Below, one piece after another: positions 15,776 to 25,966 of a DNA stretch of 64,000 nucleotides (positions within the stretch are counted from its first letter, which is position 1; each line of letters starts with the position of its first letter). The stretch comes from Candidatus Caldisaccharidevorator malaysiensis. GTDB lineage: Bacteria > Armatimonadota > Fervidibacteria > Fervidibacterales > Fervidibacteraceae. The translations under genes and the position numbers were made by a program. Location of the stretch: positions 1 to 64,000 of the forward strand of contig JANXBO010000007.1 of NCBI GenBank assembly GCA_025057575.1, read 5' to 3'. The notes beneath the pieces were generated by a model. The model saw nothing but the letters and a program-made list of their open reading frames with translations, ran no database searches and had not been told where the DNA came from.

Positions 15776-18520
15776 ATGTCGGAAAGCAAGCCTCTTCTTA
15801 TCGTTGTGGACGGGCACAGCCTACTGTATCGGGCTTTCTTTGCCATACCGCCGTTGACAGCCCGAGACGGAACTCCTACTAACGCTGTTTACGGTTTTCT
15901 CAGAATGCTCTTTAGGCTCTTGCGGACGGAGAAACCCGCCTATTTGGCGGTCGCTTTAGATTCACCAGGACCAACCGTCCGGCATCGTCTTTTTGAGGGT
16001 TACAAGGCGACCAGGGCAAAAGCGCCCGACGCTTTCCGACCCCAGGTTTCTCTTCTTAAGCAAATCCTCTCGGCTCTGGGGATTTTTGTCTGGGAGAAAG
16101 ACGGCTACGAGGCGGACGACTTAATGGGCATCGCCGTCAGCCTCGCTCGGCAAAAAAATTGGAGGGTCCTCCTCGTTACCGGGGATGTGGATGCTTTGCA
16201 GTTAGTGGACGATAATGTGCAGGTTTTGATGCCAAAGCGGGGTGTCAGTCAGCCGACTCTTTATGATTTGGAAACGGTAATCCAGGAGTTGGGCATCCCG
16301 CCCGAAAAGATTCCCGATTTTAAAGGACTTGCTGGCGACTCATCCGACAATCTGCCAGGGGTTCCAGGGATCGGTCCGAAAACGGCTCAGGAACTGTTAA
16401 AGCGCTTTGGTTCTCTGGAAGAAGTCCTCGCTAATGCCGACCGGGTGCCCAGTCAGAAAATTCGCGAAAACCTGATCAAGTTTGCTGATCAGGCGAGACT
16501 GTGCAAGCAATTGGCTACCATTAATCGGAACCTTCCGGAAAATGGGCTGGATTTGGAAGCCTTTTTTCTGAAATCATGGAGTCGTCCTTCTCAGCAGGCG
16601 ATTCAGTTGCTGATCCGCCTTGGAATGAAGTCCTTGCTGGACGAGTTTCAAGGACCTTCTTCCGACCAAGAACCTGCCGTCGTCCACGGTCGGATGATCA
16701 CCAGTCAGCGAGAGTGGGACTCCTTCCTCAAGGAAGCAAAAGAAGCGGGTGTGATCGGCATTAACTGGGATTGCTTTGACGGTCGGATTCGTTTTGTGAC
16801 CCTTGCGTTTCACAATCAGGTTGCTTTGGTGCCGGCAGGATCACTTGTCGGGACAGAGGACAAGCCCCAGCGCTCGTCACCCGAGTCCCTTTTTCAACCG
16901 CAAGAGGGTGGCATCAGCCAGGATCAGTTGCGGGACTGGTTGATCGCTTTGCTGAAGGACCCTTCTCTGGTCAAGGCAGCGCACGACTGGAAGAGTCTCT
17001 TGCGGTCGGCACGACTGATCTCCTTTGATCCGACCATCGGGCTGCAACCGTTCGGTTTTCTGGACACCTCTTTAATGGCTTACCTCCTCAATCCTGGGCA
17101 GTCCAGTTATGACCTCTCATCAGTTTTGGCAGAACGGCAAATGAACAAACGGGTGCTCATCCAGTGGAAAACAGTTGACGGGCAAAGAGAGCCGGCTGTC
17201 CCTTCTGAGAGTGACCCGATTTGCCAAGAAGCGGTTTGGCTTTCCCAGGCAGCCCCGATTCTCAGTCAAGAGGTGCGGCAGGAAGACTTATGGGAACTTT
17301 ACGAAAAGGTAGAAGTTCCTCTTCTCTTCGTTCTCGCCGATATGGAGGAACAAGGGGTTTTCGTAGACGGTGCCTATCTGCAGCGCCTCAACAAAGCGAT
17401 GGCAGAGGAAGCGAGAAAAGTAGAGGCAGAGATTCACCGATTAGCAGGCGAGCCCTTCAATGTCCGCTCCCCTCAGCAACTCAGTGACATTCTATTCAAA
17501 AAACTGAACTTGCCCCGACCCAGCCGGACCCCTCACGGAAAACTGTCCACGGCTCAAGCAGTCCTTGAGTCGCTGGCGTCCGCTCATCCGATTGCCGGCA
17601 AAATCTTGGAGTATCGGGAATTGGAGAAACTCCGGAGCACCTTTGTGGAAGGTCTCTTAGAAGCGATGGATCAGGATGGTCGGGTCCATACCCACTATGA
17701 TCAACGAGGAACGGCAACTGGTCGGCTCGCGTCTTCTAACCCCAACCTTCAGAACATCCCTATCAGGAGCCCTTGGGGTCGAAAAATAAGACGGGCGTTT
17801 GTTGCCCCGAAGGGAAAGAAACTGTTGACCGCCGACTACTCCCAAATTGAACTGCGCATCCTTGCTCATCTCTCTCAGGATGAAGGGCTGTGCGAAGCCT
17901 TCGCTCAGGGTCGGGACATTCACACTGAGGCAGCAGCGGGTGTCTTTAAAGTGCCTGCAGACCAGGTAACGCCCGAGATGAGACGAAAGGCGAAGATTTT
18001 AAACTTTGGCATCGTCTATGGGATCACGCCGACGGGACTGGCAAGGCAGTTAGACGTGCCTGTAGAAGAGGCATCGCAGGTCATTCGCCGCTACTTTGAA
18101 AGGTTTCCTAAAGTCAAAGAGTATCAGGAGCGGACGCTGCAGTTTGCCCGACAAAAGCGGTATGTGATGACTGTAATGAAGCGAAAGAGATGGATCCCCG
18201 ATATTGACAGTGGGGACGAGCGCGTCCGTGAGGCAGCGGAGCGCGCCGCCATCAATATGCCCGTTCAGGGGACCAGTGCGGACATTATGAAGATGGCTAT
18301 GGTCACCATCTGGCGGTCTCTCCGAGAGGGTCCCTATGATGCTAAAATGACAGTCCAGGTTCACGACGAATTGATGCTGGAAGTGCGCAAAGACGATTTG
18401 ATGGAAGTGGCACGACTGGTGAAAAGGAAAATGGAGACCGCTTACCGACTGTCGGTGCCCCTAGTGGTGGAAATCAAGGTCGGCGATAACTGGGCGGAGA
18501 TGGAACCGATTTTGGGATAA
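15776..18520 (+). CDS. polA: DNA polymerase I
   Basis: 914 residues, full length. The 5'-3' nuclease domain (residues 1-290) has the usual acidic clusters (DGHSLLYRAFF, KDGYEADDLMG, GDVDALQL, GDSSDNLPGVPGIGPKTA). The middle domain keeps the fold, but the catalytic D-x-E of the proofreading site is replaced (INWDCFDG, about 328-335), so 3'-5' proofreading is probably lost, as in Taq polymerase. The polymerase domain has motif A DYSQIELRILAHL (about 687), motif B RRKAKILNFGIVYG (about 735-748, with the Phe that excludes dideoxynucleotides) and motif C QVHDEL (about 860). It performs gap filling and primer removal. ATG start at 15776. Confidence 0.96.
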   Translation: MSESKPLLIVVDGHSLLYRAFFAIPPLTARDGTPTNAVYGFLRMLFRLLRTEKPAYLAVALDSPGPTVRHRLFEGYKATRAKAPDAFRPQVSLLKQILSALGIFVWEKDGYEADDLMGIAVSLARQKNWRVLLVTGDVDALQLVDDNVQVLMPKRGVSQPTLYDLETVIQELGIPPEKIPDFKGLAGDSSDNLPGVPGIGPKTAQELLKRFGSLEEVLANADRVPSQKIRENLIKFADQARLCKQLATINRNLPENGLDLEAFFLKSWSRPSQQAIQLLIRLGMKSLLDEFQGPSSDQEPAVVHGRMITSQREWDSFLKEAKEAGVIGINWDCFDGRIRFVTLAFHNQVALVPAGSLVGTEDKPQRSSPESLFQPQEGGISQDQLRDWLIALLKDPSLVKAAHDWKSLLRSARLISFDPTIGLQPFGFLDTSLMAYLLNPGQSSYDLSSVLAERQMNKRVLIQWKTVDGQREPAVPSESDPICQEAVWLSQAAPILSQEVRQEDLWELYEKVEVPLLFVLADMEEQGVFVDGAYLQRLNKAMAEEARKVEAEIHRLAGEPFNVRSPQQLSDILFKKLNLPRPSRTPHGKLSTAQAVLESLASAHPIAGKILEYRELEKLRSTFVEGLLEAMDQDGRVHTHYDQRGTATGRLASSNPNLQNIPIRSPWGRKIRRAFVAPKGKKLLTADYSQIELRILAHLSQDEGLCEAFAQGRDIHTEAAAGVFKVPADQVTPEMRRKAKILNFGIVYGITPTGLARQLDVPVEEASQVIRRYFERFPKVKEYQERTLQFARQKRYVMTVMKRKRWIPDIDSGDERVREAAERAAINMPVQGTSADIMKMAMVTIWRSLREGPYDAKMTVQVHDELMLEVRKDDLMEVARLVKRKMETAYRLSVPLVVEIKVGDNWAEMEPILG

Positions 18521-18566
18521 ACGGGACCATTGACAAAGATAAAACAGAAGAAACGGAGGGAGAAAG

Positions 18567-19793
18567 TTGGAAACGCCCCACGAACTGACAGAGCAATCGG
18601 GACAAAACGAGATGGATCAGTTGATGAAATCCCTGGCAACGATGGCACCCGTTAAGCAGGGAACGATCATAAAGGGACGAATCGTCCAGGTCCTTCCCGA
18701 TGGGGTTTTGGTAGACATCGGCGGGAAGGCGGAGGGATTAGTTCCCGCCGTTGAGTGGGGCGGTAACCATCTGGAAGAGGCGCAGCCGGGCGCCGAAGTG
18801 GAAGTTTTTGTTTTAAGAAGGGAATCCCGAGAAGAAGAGACGGAGGGAATGGTCCTCCTGTCTAAGAGGCGGGCGGACTACGAGCGAGCGTGGCAAAGGA
18901 TTCTGGATGCCCACGAGAAGGGTGACATTCTGACCGTCCTGGTCAAGGACCGAGTCAAGGGCGGTCTGGTCGTTGACCTGGGGTTGGAAGGCTTTGTCCC
19001 TGCCTCACAGGTCCTGATTCCCAAGGGAAAGAGGCTGGAGCATCTGGTCGGGAGGACCATAAAGGTCAAGATCTTAGAGATTGAACGGGACCGAAGACGG
19101 GTCCTTTGCTCCAATAAAATGGCTCTTGAAGAGGATCGTGCCTCACGGCGCCAACAGGTGTTGGAGACCTTGAAAGAAGGGATGACCCTTGAGGGCGTCG
19201 TCCGAAGGATCACCGACTTTGGCGCCTTTGTGGACTTAGGGGGTGTGGACGGGCTTTTGCATATTAGCGAAATGTCCTGGGGACGACTGAACCATCCTTC
19301 TGAAGCACTCCGAGTCGGGCAGAAAATTCAAGTTGCGGTCATCGGCTATGACCCTTCCGGTCCTCGGATCTCTCTCAGCCTAAAGCCCCTTCTTCCCGAT
19401 CCGTGGCGGACGGCGGAAAAAGATTATCCCATCAACTCTCGGGTTACGGGCGTCGTCAGCCGGATTGTTCCGTTCGGCGCCTTTGTCCGATTGCCGACCG
19501 GCATTGAGGGCGTGATCCCTTCCAATGAATTGTCGGAAAAAAGAGGGGTGAAAGCGGAAGACATCCTCAAAGTGGGTCAGGAGGTAGAAGCCAAAGTCCT
19601 TCAGGTCAGTCCCCAGCAGAGAAGAATTCTGTTGAGCCTCCGACAGGTCGCCCAGGAGCAAGAACGGTTGGAACTTAGGGAATATCTTCACCAGCAACCG
19701 ACCCCTAAAGTAACGATTGGCGATTATTTCCCAGATCCCAAAGACAAGCGCCGCAAGGAGTCTGAAGAATCTGCGGAAGAAGAGGAAGAGTGA
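18567..19793 (+). CDS. rpsA: Ribosomal protein S1-like, four S1 RNA-binding domains
   Basis: 408 residues with four S1 domains starting near residues 29, 113, 200 and 286. Typical cores are GRIVQVLPDGVLVDIGGKAE, DRVKGGLVVDLGLEGFVP, GAFVDLGGVDGLLHISEMSW and GAFVRLPTGIEGVIPSNEL. The short form, against six domains in E. coli S1, is common outside proteobacteria. The C-terminal 40 residues are very acidic and end in a Glu tract. It probably helps mRNA bind the 30S subunit. Start is TTG behind GGAGGGAGAAAG. It lies between polA and coaE on the same strand. Confidence 0.9.
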   Translation: METPHELTEQSGQNEMDQLMKSLATMAPVKQGTIIKGRIVQVLPDGVLVDIGGKAEGLVPAVEWGGNHLEEAQPGAEVEVFVLRRESREEETEGMVLLSKRRADYERAWQRILDAHEKGDILTVLVKDRVKGGLVVDLGLEGFVPASQVLIPKGKRLEHLVGRTIKVKILEIERDRRRVLCSNKMALEEDRASRRQQVLETLKEGMTLEGVVRRITDFGAFVDLGGVDGLLHISEMSWGRLNHPSEALRVGQKIQVAVIGYDPSGPRISLSLKPLLPDPWRTAEKDYPINSRVTGVVSRIVPFGAFVRLPTGIEGVIPSNELSEKRGVKAEDILKVGQEVEAKVLQVSPQQRRILLSLRQVAQEQERLELREYLHQQPTPKVTIGDYFPDPKDKRRKESEESAEEEEE

Positions 19794-19842
19794 AAAAGAG
19801 AAAAAGTCGTGAGAGAATACGTGAGAGAATAGAGGAAGCAAC

Positions 19843-20442
19843 TTGAAGATTCCCACCGTTGGCATCATAGGACCTGCCGGCTCGGGGAAAACGACCTTGT
19901 CCAATCACCTCAGAAGGCAGGGGCAGAAAGTTATTATCGCTGATGAAGTCAACCGGCAGGTTCTCGTGAAAAGCCATTTCACCCTCAGAGCCTTGGTGGA
20001 CTGCTTTGGCCGGTCTATCGTGGACAATTCCGGTCAATTGCACCGAAAAAAAATCCGCAATTGGCTCTTTGGGAGCCCAGTGGCGTTCAAAAGGTGGAAT
20101 CAACTGGTTCACCCGCCGATGCGCGATCAGATTCTCCGCCAAATTCGGATAATGAACAGTAGGTATCGGCAACCCGTCTATGTGGAAGCCGCCGTCCTTA
20201 GAGAGATGGGGCTTCTGACTATGGTGGACCAAGTGTGGTGCGTTTGGTCCAGCCCGACCAAAAGGCTTGCCCGATTACGGCGGGCGGGTTGGACGCTTCC
20301 ATCACTGATGCGCATCGTCCGCTGGCAGGAGCCCAGCCAAAGGTTTATTGCTATGGCGGACAGGGTAATCGTCAATGAGATGGATCTACCGGATTTTTTT
20401 GTAAAGGCGGGGCAGGCTCATAACAAGGGTGAGGGACGATGA
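19843..20442 (+). CDS. coaE: Dephospho-CoA kinase
   Basis: 199 residues. P-loop GPAGSGKT at residues 10-17, IADEVNRQVL (the D-x-x-x-R of CoaE), QLHRKKIRNWLF followed by WNQLVHPPM, and the lid RLARLRRAGW. This is the final step of coenzyme A synthesis: phosphorylation of the ribose 3'-OH. Start TTG with GAGGAAGC upstream. polA and coaE are neighbours in many bacteria. The last codons overlap the start of the next gene (ATGA), so the first gene of the surface-protein block is translationally coupled to coaE. Confidence 0.88.
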   Translation: MKIPTVGIIGPAGSGKTTLSNHLRRQGQKVIIADEVNRQVLVKSHFTLRALVDCFGRSIVDNSGQLHRKKIRNWLFGSPVAFKRWNQLVHPPMRDQILRQIRIMNSRYRQPVYVEAAVLREMGLLTMVDQVWCVWSSPTKRLARLRRAGWTLPSLMRIVRWQEPSQRFIAMADRVIVNEMDLPDFFVKAGQAHNKGEGR

Positions 20443-23400
20443 ACTGGAAGAAGCACCTTTTCTGGACCCTTCTGGTGATGGGACTAGGAAGTCTTCTTCT
20501 CGTCGCTTCTGCCAAAGGACCGTCCCGTAAGCCCCCTTTTCCGTCCCGTAGTTTTCCTGTGGAGAACTGGAGGGAAGGAGTCCGCCAGTTCCTTCAGAAG
20601 AGGCAGAGCCAAGGACCAGGACTGGAGAGGCATCTGACCGCCGAATGGAGGAAAAGAGCCCAGTCCAGCCGCCAGGGCAGGCAACTGGAAGTTCCTCTCA
20701 CTCAGGCACCCGGTAACGAGAGAAACCCCGCCTGGTCTCCCGATGGTCGGACCATCGTCTTTAGTTCAAATAGCGTTGACTCGGACAATGACGGTGTCTT
20801 AGAACCGACGGACGGCACGGGCACTCGCTACCGCCTTTGGCTGATGGACACCTCCGGCGGTAGTGCCCGATTGGTGATTCGGGATGCTGACTATCCCCAA
20901 GGGGTTCCCAGAGGCGATGAACTGTTCCCTTCCTGGTTTCCCGACAGTGCGATGATTGCCTTTGTTATCAGTGCTGCCGGAACGACCGACATCTACACCG
21001 TCAGCCTCAGGACCACTCCGCCCCAGATTATCCAGAGGACTTTTGGGCAACGAGGGATCAGAAAGATTTCGGTGGCGCCTTCGGGTTCCGAGATCGTTTT
21101 TGAAAGAAACAATCAGATTTATTTGATCAATCTGGACACCGGTGCCATCCGACAGTTGACCACTGTCGGCATTAATAGGAACCCGATCCACGAACCGGAC
21201 GGTCGCATCCTTTTTGAAAGCAACTTGGAACCGGGAACGGGACAGCCCGGAACCTACTTCCACATCTGGCGAATGGACGGGACCGGTGCCAACCCCAGAC
21301 CAATCACGACAGGAAACTTTAACGATACCGAACCAGCGCCGACGGGGTCGGGGTTGCGCGGTCGCGGATACATAGTCTCCTTTACCACCAATAGGGGCGG
21401 CAACCGGGACATTTATCTCGCACACGTTCTTGGCGGTCTAGAGCCGGTCTCACCACCCAATAACAGGACCGAAGAGTTTCAGTCAACGGTTGAGCCGTTT
21501 CCCCCGATCGCCGGAAATGTGGAGCGGATTGCCTTCGTAACGACTCGGTCCGGAAACGAGGACATCTGGCTCATTCAGTCCTTAGACGTGTTTCCCCCGA
21601 TCCTTGCAGACTCCTTCGGGAATCCCGTCCTCCCCAAAATAACCCCAAAGATCAACCTCCCCGGCGACTCGGTGCTGCTGGAAGCGGCCGTGACGGACCC
21701 CGAAAGAGGTGTGCGGGAAGTTTATGCGATATTCAAAAGCGCCGATAATCCCCTGTTTCTTTGGTCTCTTCACGCTGGGGGCTTTCCCGACCAGGCGAGC
21801 ACCAACCCCGGTGACCAGGCGGCGGTCCCCCACGAGGTGGACTGGCAGATCGTCCACTTTGACCCCGATACGGGAACCTTCCGAGGATTGGTTCACAACC
21901 TGGAATTGATGTATGACGTAGAGGTGGAACGGGATCAGGGATTGCCGTCTACTTACTGGGGCAAGATTCAACCCTACGCCATCCGACTGTTTGATGATGG
22001 AACCCGTGGAGACAGAGTTGCGAATGATGGTATCTACAGTCGTCGGATTACACTACCGTCCGATATGGGAAGAGACTACTATGTGGACATCCTGCCCTTT
22101 GACAACGCCACGCCCCCAAATGGCGTATTTGTTCAGTCGTTCATCGCGCTGAACGGTGCCGTAATGCCGGTCCGGGGAACCACCAATGAGCCGGACGTGG
22201 AAGTGATCGCAACGCAGAACGGCAATCTTCTTCTGCCCTCTTATGACGCTACGAACCGCCGTTATCGGGTCCTCTCCAATTTCGTCCAGTCCGTCGGCTA
22301 TGACAATGTAGTGGGCTGCACCACTAAGACCTTCCCCGGGAACCGCCCAGTCCTGTTCGTCAGCGATTACGCCTGTGGACAAAAGTGGACCACAATAAGG
22401 GCGAGCGACCTGGGCAACTTTATGATGCGGGTCGTTAACTATCCTGCCTTTCCAACGGAATCCTATTTCTTTCAAGACATTCGTCCAAGGCTGCTGATAG
22501 TCCCTTTCAGCACTACAAAGGGTGTCATCGGTGCGCGCTTAGCGGGAACCGCTGCTTTTCTGACATCCAGTCAAGTAGCTATCTGGAGGATTCTCTGCCG
22601 GGGTCCCGTTCCGGAAGAGGTGCTGACCGCCTATTTGCCTCGGGCGTTTTCTGATCCTCTGTTGCGAGCGACGCGACTGCACGCCGACCGGGCTGTCATC
22701 TGGCATACGGCGTATCCCGGCAGTTTGTGGGTGGGTCCTGGGACCATTGAGGACGCTGCGACGCAGGCAAAACTGTCGCGCTTTTTGAACGGCGGGGGGC
22801 GTCTCTTTCTTAACGGCGGTCAGGACCTGGGCTGGGCGCTGACCTTAAACGGTTCCATTGATAATTCCTTCCTTCTGAATTTTGCCAGAGCCCGATTCAG
22901 CCGAACGGTGGGGGGCTTTTACGGCGATTATAGTTTTGACCTGCTGGGCGCCTACGCCGCTGAACGACACAAACTGACCGGGGCTAACTTGGCATCGGGG
23001 AGTCACGATTGGGGGCAAGGGTTCGTATTCAATGAGGACGGTGCGACCTATGACTCACCGCCACAGGTGCGGGACCCTGATCAAGAAAGGGGAGGCACGG
23101 CAGGTGGCGTTGAATTAATGGGTTGGGCGTATCCCGATACCTTTGATCCGCCCTTGATTCCCTCCTTCTCCGGAGACGGATGCGAGAATCCCCTGTTGAT
23201 GGACACTTTTGAGATTCTTCAGGGGGGCTTGCCAGTTTACACCTACAATGCCGGCGGGACCAATGCGGGTGTTCAGTATCGGGACCCTGCCGCGGGCTTC
23301 CGGATCGTCACCTTCTTCTTCCCAATGGAGGGACTGAACGGAGGTTTCAAAAACACCACTATTGGACAGGCAACTCTCGTGGAGTCGCTGAACTTCCGAA

Positions 23401-25937
23401 ACTTGCTGATGCATTTCATTATGGACTTCCTTCGCACCGGAACGATCAGGGGAAAGGTCGTGGACGTTCGGGGGAATCCGAAAGAAGGATTCCTCGTTCG
23501 TGCTCAGATTAACAGTGCCCAGCAGAATCCCACGATTCTCGCCGGTGCGCTGACCCAACAGGATGGCTCCTATGAGATGCCCGGGCTGAATACCGGTGTG
23601 TATGATCTGGAAGCCATCGCTCCTGGCTTTACAACCCGCATTATCCGAACGGGAGTTCACGGGGTTACTCCTTTATCTCCAGATCAGAGAGGAATTTCCA
23701 ACAATGCCACGGCGTTCATTGCCAGCGGCTTGGACTTCACAATGACCCAGCTGCCCCCCGGTTCCATCAGCGGCAAAGTGACGGAATTGGACGGAACGAC
23801 CCCGATCCCCAATGCGACGGTGACGGCGGTGATCGTTGCCGACGCGCAGGGTCAGCCGATCATCGTTCCTCCGGGCATTCCGACCACCTACAGCACGACG
23901 ACCAGGACTGATGGAACCTATCGGTTGGACGGATTACCCGAAGCCAGTTACGATGTGACGGCATCAGCCCCCAGACATACTTCTCAAACCAGACGACGCG
24001 TCGTTGTCCGAGCAGGGCAAGAGACTTCTGGTGTGGACTTCGCCCTCCCCGGGGAACCCGGACGAATCAACGGTCGGGTCGTTGATGCGCAGACGAGGAG
24101 CGGCATCCCCGGTGCTCTGGTGGAACTCCTTCAGGACACCACCTTAGTGAATTCCACGACTTGCGACGCCCAAGGTGATTTCACCTTTGCCGATGTGCCA
24201 GTCGGAACTTACACCGTCCAGGCTTCCGCCACCGATTACAAACCCAATCGGGTTTCAACTCAGGTGCCGACGGCGGGGACTGTTACCGTTACCATCGAAC
24301 TGTCTCGGGCTCAGCCAGGAAGCCTTTCCGGTCGCGTGACGCGGGCTGATGGCACGCCGATCGGCGGTGTCCTTGTGGAAGTTGTCCGTCCCGCAACAGG
24401 GGAAGTGGTGGCTTCTGGTGTGACAGAACCGCAGTTCACGACGATCGGTGCCTATCAGAGAAACTATTTGATCGCCAACGTCCCTCTCGGAACCTACACC
24501 GTCCGAGCAACGGCAGCAGGGTTTACCACCTCACCGGTAACGAATGTCCGTATTGACGAAGCCACCGAAACGAGAAATGTCAACTTTGTTTTGACGGCAG
24601 AATTTACCTTCACTCCCGGCTTAAAGATGATTTCTATCCCTTACAGTTACGAGGCTTCCGGCTTGACTTCTGACCAGGTAGTCGGGACGACAAGAATCGC
24701 CACCTGGGTGACCAATCCTGCTGAAGCGCCGTTCGGTGGGCACTATGCGATCTTTCCGGCGTCTCCTGCCGACCTGTTCATCCCCGGTCGGGGCTATTTT
24801 GTTCGGTTCACAGACCCGACCGATTTCACCCGACCCGGCACTCCGGTGCCCAATCAGCCCTTTGAGGTCCGCTTGGACCAGCCCGGCTGGTGGCTCATCG
24901 GCAATCCCTTCACCGTCCGGATTGACTGGATGAGAACTACTGTCCGCAACCTTCAGACGGGTCAGACCCTTGCGCTCAGGGAGGCAGTTCTTCAGGGCTG
25001 GATTCGGGATGCCCTGTTCGCCTTGAATCCCGAAGGAACGGGTTATGTTCTTGCGTCCGTTTTGGACCGGTTCAGGGGCTACTGGGTGCGGGTGGAAGCC
25101 ACCGCAGGAGTCGCCTTGATTCTTGACAATACCCCCACCCGTTCAACGAAAGAGTTAATGGCTGACGCCGCAGCAGTCAAGAGGAGCGTTTCCGTCTCCT
25201 CGGGTGGTTGGCTGCTGCCGTTGACGGTGACCCGCAACGGGACAGAACTGGGCTCGGTGACGGTGGGACTTGCGGAAATAGCGTCAACAGGGAATGACTC
25301 GTATGATATCCCTCTCCCTCCCCCCTTGCGGCAGTTTAATGAGAAGTGGGTGACCTTCGCTATCGTGTCACGGGATGGGCGGGGCAGTGGTCTGATGGCT
25401 CAGGATGTTCGCCCACCCTCGCCCAAGCCCCAGTTTTTTGACCTACTCATTGAAGGGACCTTTGACGGTCCCGTCACTTTGAATTGGGGCAATTTGAACG
25501 AGTTAGTGCCCAAGGGTTATCGGCTTCGGGTGCTGGACCCTGAGACAGGCGTTCAACGGTCTCTTCGGACTCTTTCGGGTTACACCTTTGAGGCAAAGAA
25601 CGGTTCTAAGCGGCTGACTTTGATCGTAGAAAGAGTCTCGGGCGTGGGGCTTAAAATTTTGGCTGCGCGACAGGAACGGACTCGGGGTGCTATCCCAACC
25701 ATCCAATTCACCCTAACGGATGATGCGGTTGTGGAAGGGCGATTAGTTAGCCTTACCGGACGGGTAATAGAGATCGTGCAGCCGCCAAAGATGCTGCCCG
25801 CCGGAACGCATCGGTTGGCGGTGGCGACCCGATCACCGACTGGCACCCTGTCCAGAGGGCTTTATTTGATGGAACTTAAAGCCGAAAATGACTTAGGAGA
25901 AAGGACCCGTGCCATCGTTCGGGTCCAAGTTCGCTGA
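20439..25937 (+). CDS. Giant exported multidomain protein: PD40 propeller, carboxypeptidase-regulatory repeats, GRGYW/GNPF module, FlgD-like tail
   Basis: 1832 residues. Order: signal/anchor helix (about 8-24); TolB-type PD40 beta-propeller (about 70-385) with repeats such as NERNPAWSPDGRTIVFSSNS and EPDGRILFESN; a region with the CARDB-like phrase DPERGVREVYAIF and an unassigned section to about 1000; four carboxypeptidase-regulatory (CarboxypepD_reg) domains starting near 1000, 1106, 1206 and 1292 (PGSISGKVTELDGTTPIPNA, PGRINGRVVDAQTRSGIPGA); a two-part module near 1391-1570 (LKMISIPYSYE, PGRGYFVRF, GWWLIGNPF, GYWVRVE); and a FlgD-Ig-like tail (about 1754-1832, LVSLTGRVIEIV). It is a surface or secreted protein; no catalytic domain is evident. 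ATGA overlap with coaE. Two other giants in the block share the module and tail, which suggests shared export or attachment. Confidence 0.8.
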   Translation: MNWKKHLFWTLLVMGLGSLLLVASAKGPSRKPPFPSRSFPVENWREGVRQFLQKRQSQGPGLERHLTAEWRKRAQSSRQGRQLEVPLTQAPGNERNPAWSPDGRTIVFSSNSVDSDNDGVLEPTDGTGTRYRLWLMDTSGGSARLVIRDADYPQGVPRGDELFPSWFPDSAMIAFVISAAGTTDIYTVSLRTTPPQIIQRTFGQRGIRKISVAPSGSEIVFERNNQIYLINLDTGAIRQLTTVGINRNPIHEPDGRILFESNLEPGTGQPGTYFHIWRMDGTGANPRPITTGNFNDTEPAPTGSGLRGRGYIVSFTTNRGGNRDIYLAHVLGGLEPVSPPNNRTEEFQSTVEPFPPIAGNVERIAFVTTRSGNEDIWLIQSLDVFPPILADSFGNPVLPKITPKINLPGDSVLLEAAVTDPERGVREVYAIFKSADNPLFLWSLHAGGFPDQASTNPGDQAAVPHEVDWQIVHFDPDTGTFRGLVHNLELMYDVEVERDQGLPSTYWGKIQPYAIRLFDDGTRGDRVANDGIYSRRITLPSDMGRDYYVDILPFDNATPPNGVFVQSFIALNGAVMPVRGTTNEPDVEVIATQNGNLLLPSYDATNRRYRVLSNFVQSVGYDNVVGCTTKTFPGNRPVLFVSDYACGQKWTTIRASDLGNFMMRVVNYPAFPTESYFFQDIRPRLLIVPFSTTKGVIGARLAGTAAFLTSSQVAIWRILCRGPVPEEVLTAYLPRAFSDPLLRATRLHADRAVIWHTAYPGSLWVGPGTIEDAATQAKLSRFLNGGGRLFLNGGQDLGWALTLNGSIDNSFLLNFARARFSRTVGGFYGDYSFDLLGAYAAERHKLTGANLASGSHDWGQGFVFNEDGATYDSPPQVRDPDQERGGTAGGVELMGWAYPDTFDPPLIPSFSGDGCENPLLMDTFEILQGGLPVYTYNAGGTNAGVQYRDPAAGFRIVTFFFPMEGLNGGFKNTTIGQATLVESLNFRNLLMHFIMDFLRTGTIRGKVVDVRGNPKEGFLVRAQINSAQQNPTILAGALTQQDGSYEMPGLNTGVYDLEAIAPGFTTRIIRTGVHGVTPLSPDQRGISNNATAFIASGLDFTMTQLPPGSISGKVTELDGTTPIPNATVTAVIVADAQGQPIIVPPGIPTTYSTTTRTDGTYRLDGLPEASYDVTASAPRHTSQTRRRVVVRAGQETSGVDFALPGEPGRINGRVVDAQTRSGIPGALVELLQDTTLVNSTTCDAQGDFTFADVPVGTYTVQASATDYKPNRVSTQVPTAGTVTVTIELSRAQPGSLSGRVTRADGTPIGGVLVEVVRPATGEVVASGVTEPQFTTIGAYQRNYLIANVPLGTYTVRATAAGFTTSPVTNVRIDEATETRNVNFVLTAEFTFTPGLKMISIPYSYEASGLTSDQVVGTTRIATWVTNPAEAPFGGHYAIFPASPADLFIPGRGYFVRFTDPTDFTRPGTPVPNQPFEVRLDQPGWWLIGNPFTVRIDWMRTTVRNLQTGQTLALREAVLQGWIRDALFALNPEGTGYVLASVLDRFRGYWVRVEATAGVALILDNTPTRSTKELMADAAAVKRSVSVSSGGWLLPLTVTRNGTELGSVTVGLAEIASTGNDSYDIPLPPPLRQFNEKWVTFAIVSRDGRGSGLMAQDVRPPSPKPQFFDLLIEGTFDGPVTLNWGNLNELVPKGYRLRVLDPETGVQRSLRTLSGYTFEAKNGSKRLTLIVERVSGVGLKILAARQERTRGAIPTIQFTLTDDAVVEGRLVSLTGRVIEIVQPPKMLPAGTHRLAVATRSPTGTLSRGLYLMELKAENDLGERTRAIVRVQVR

Positions 25938-25966
25938 GGAGTTCATTAAGTCAGGGGGGAAAGAGT

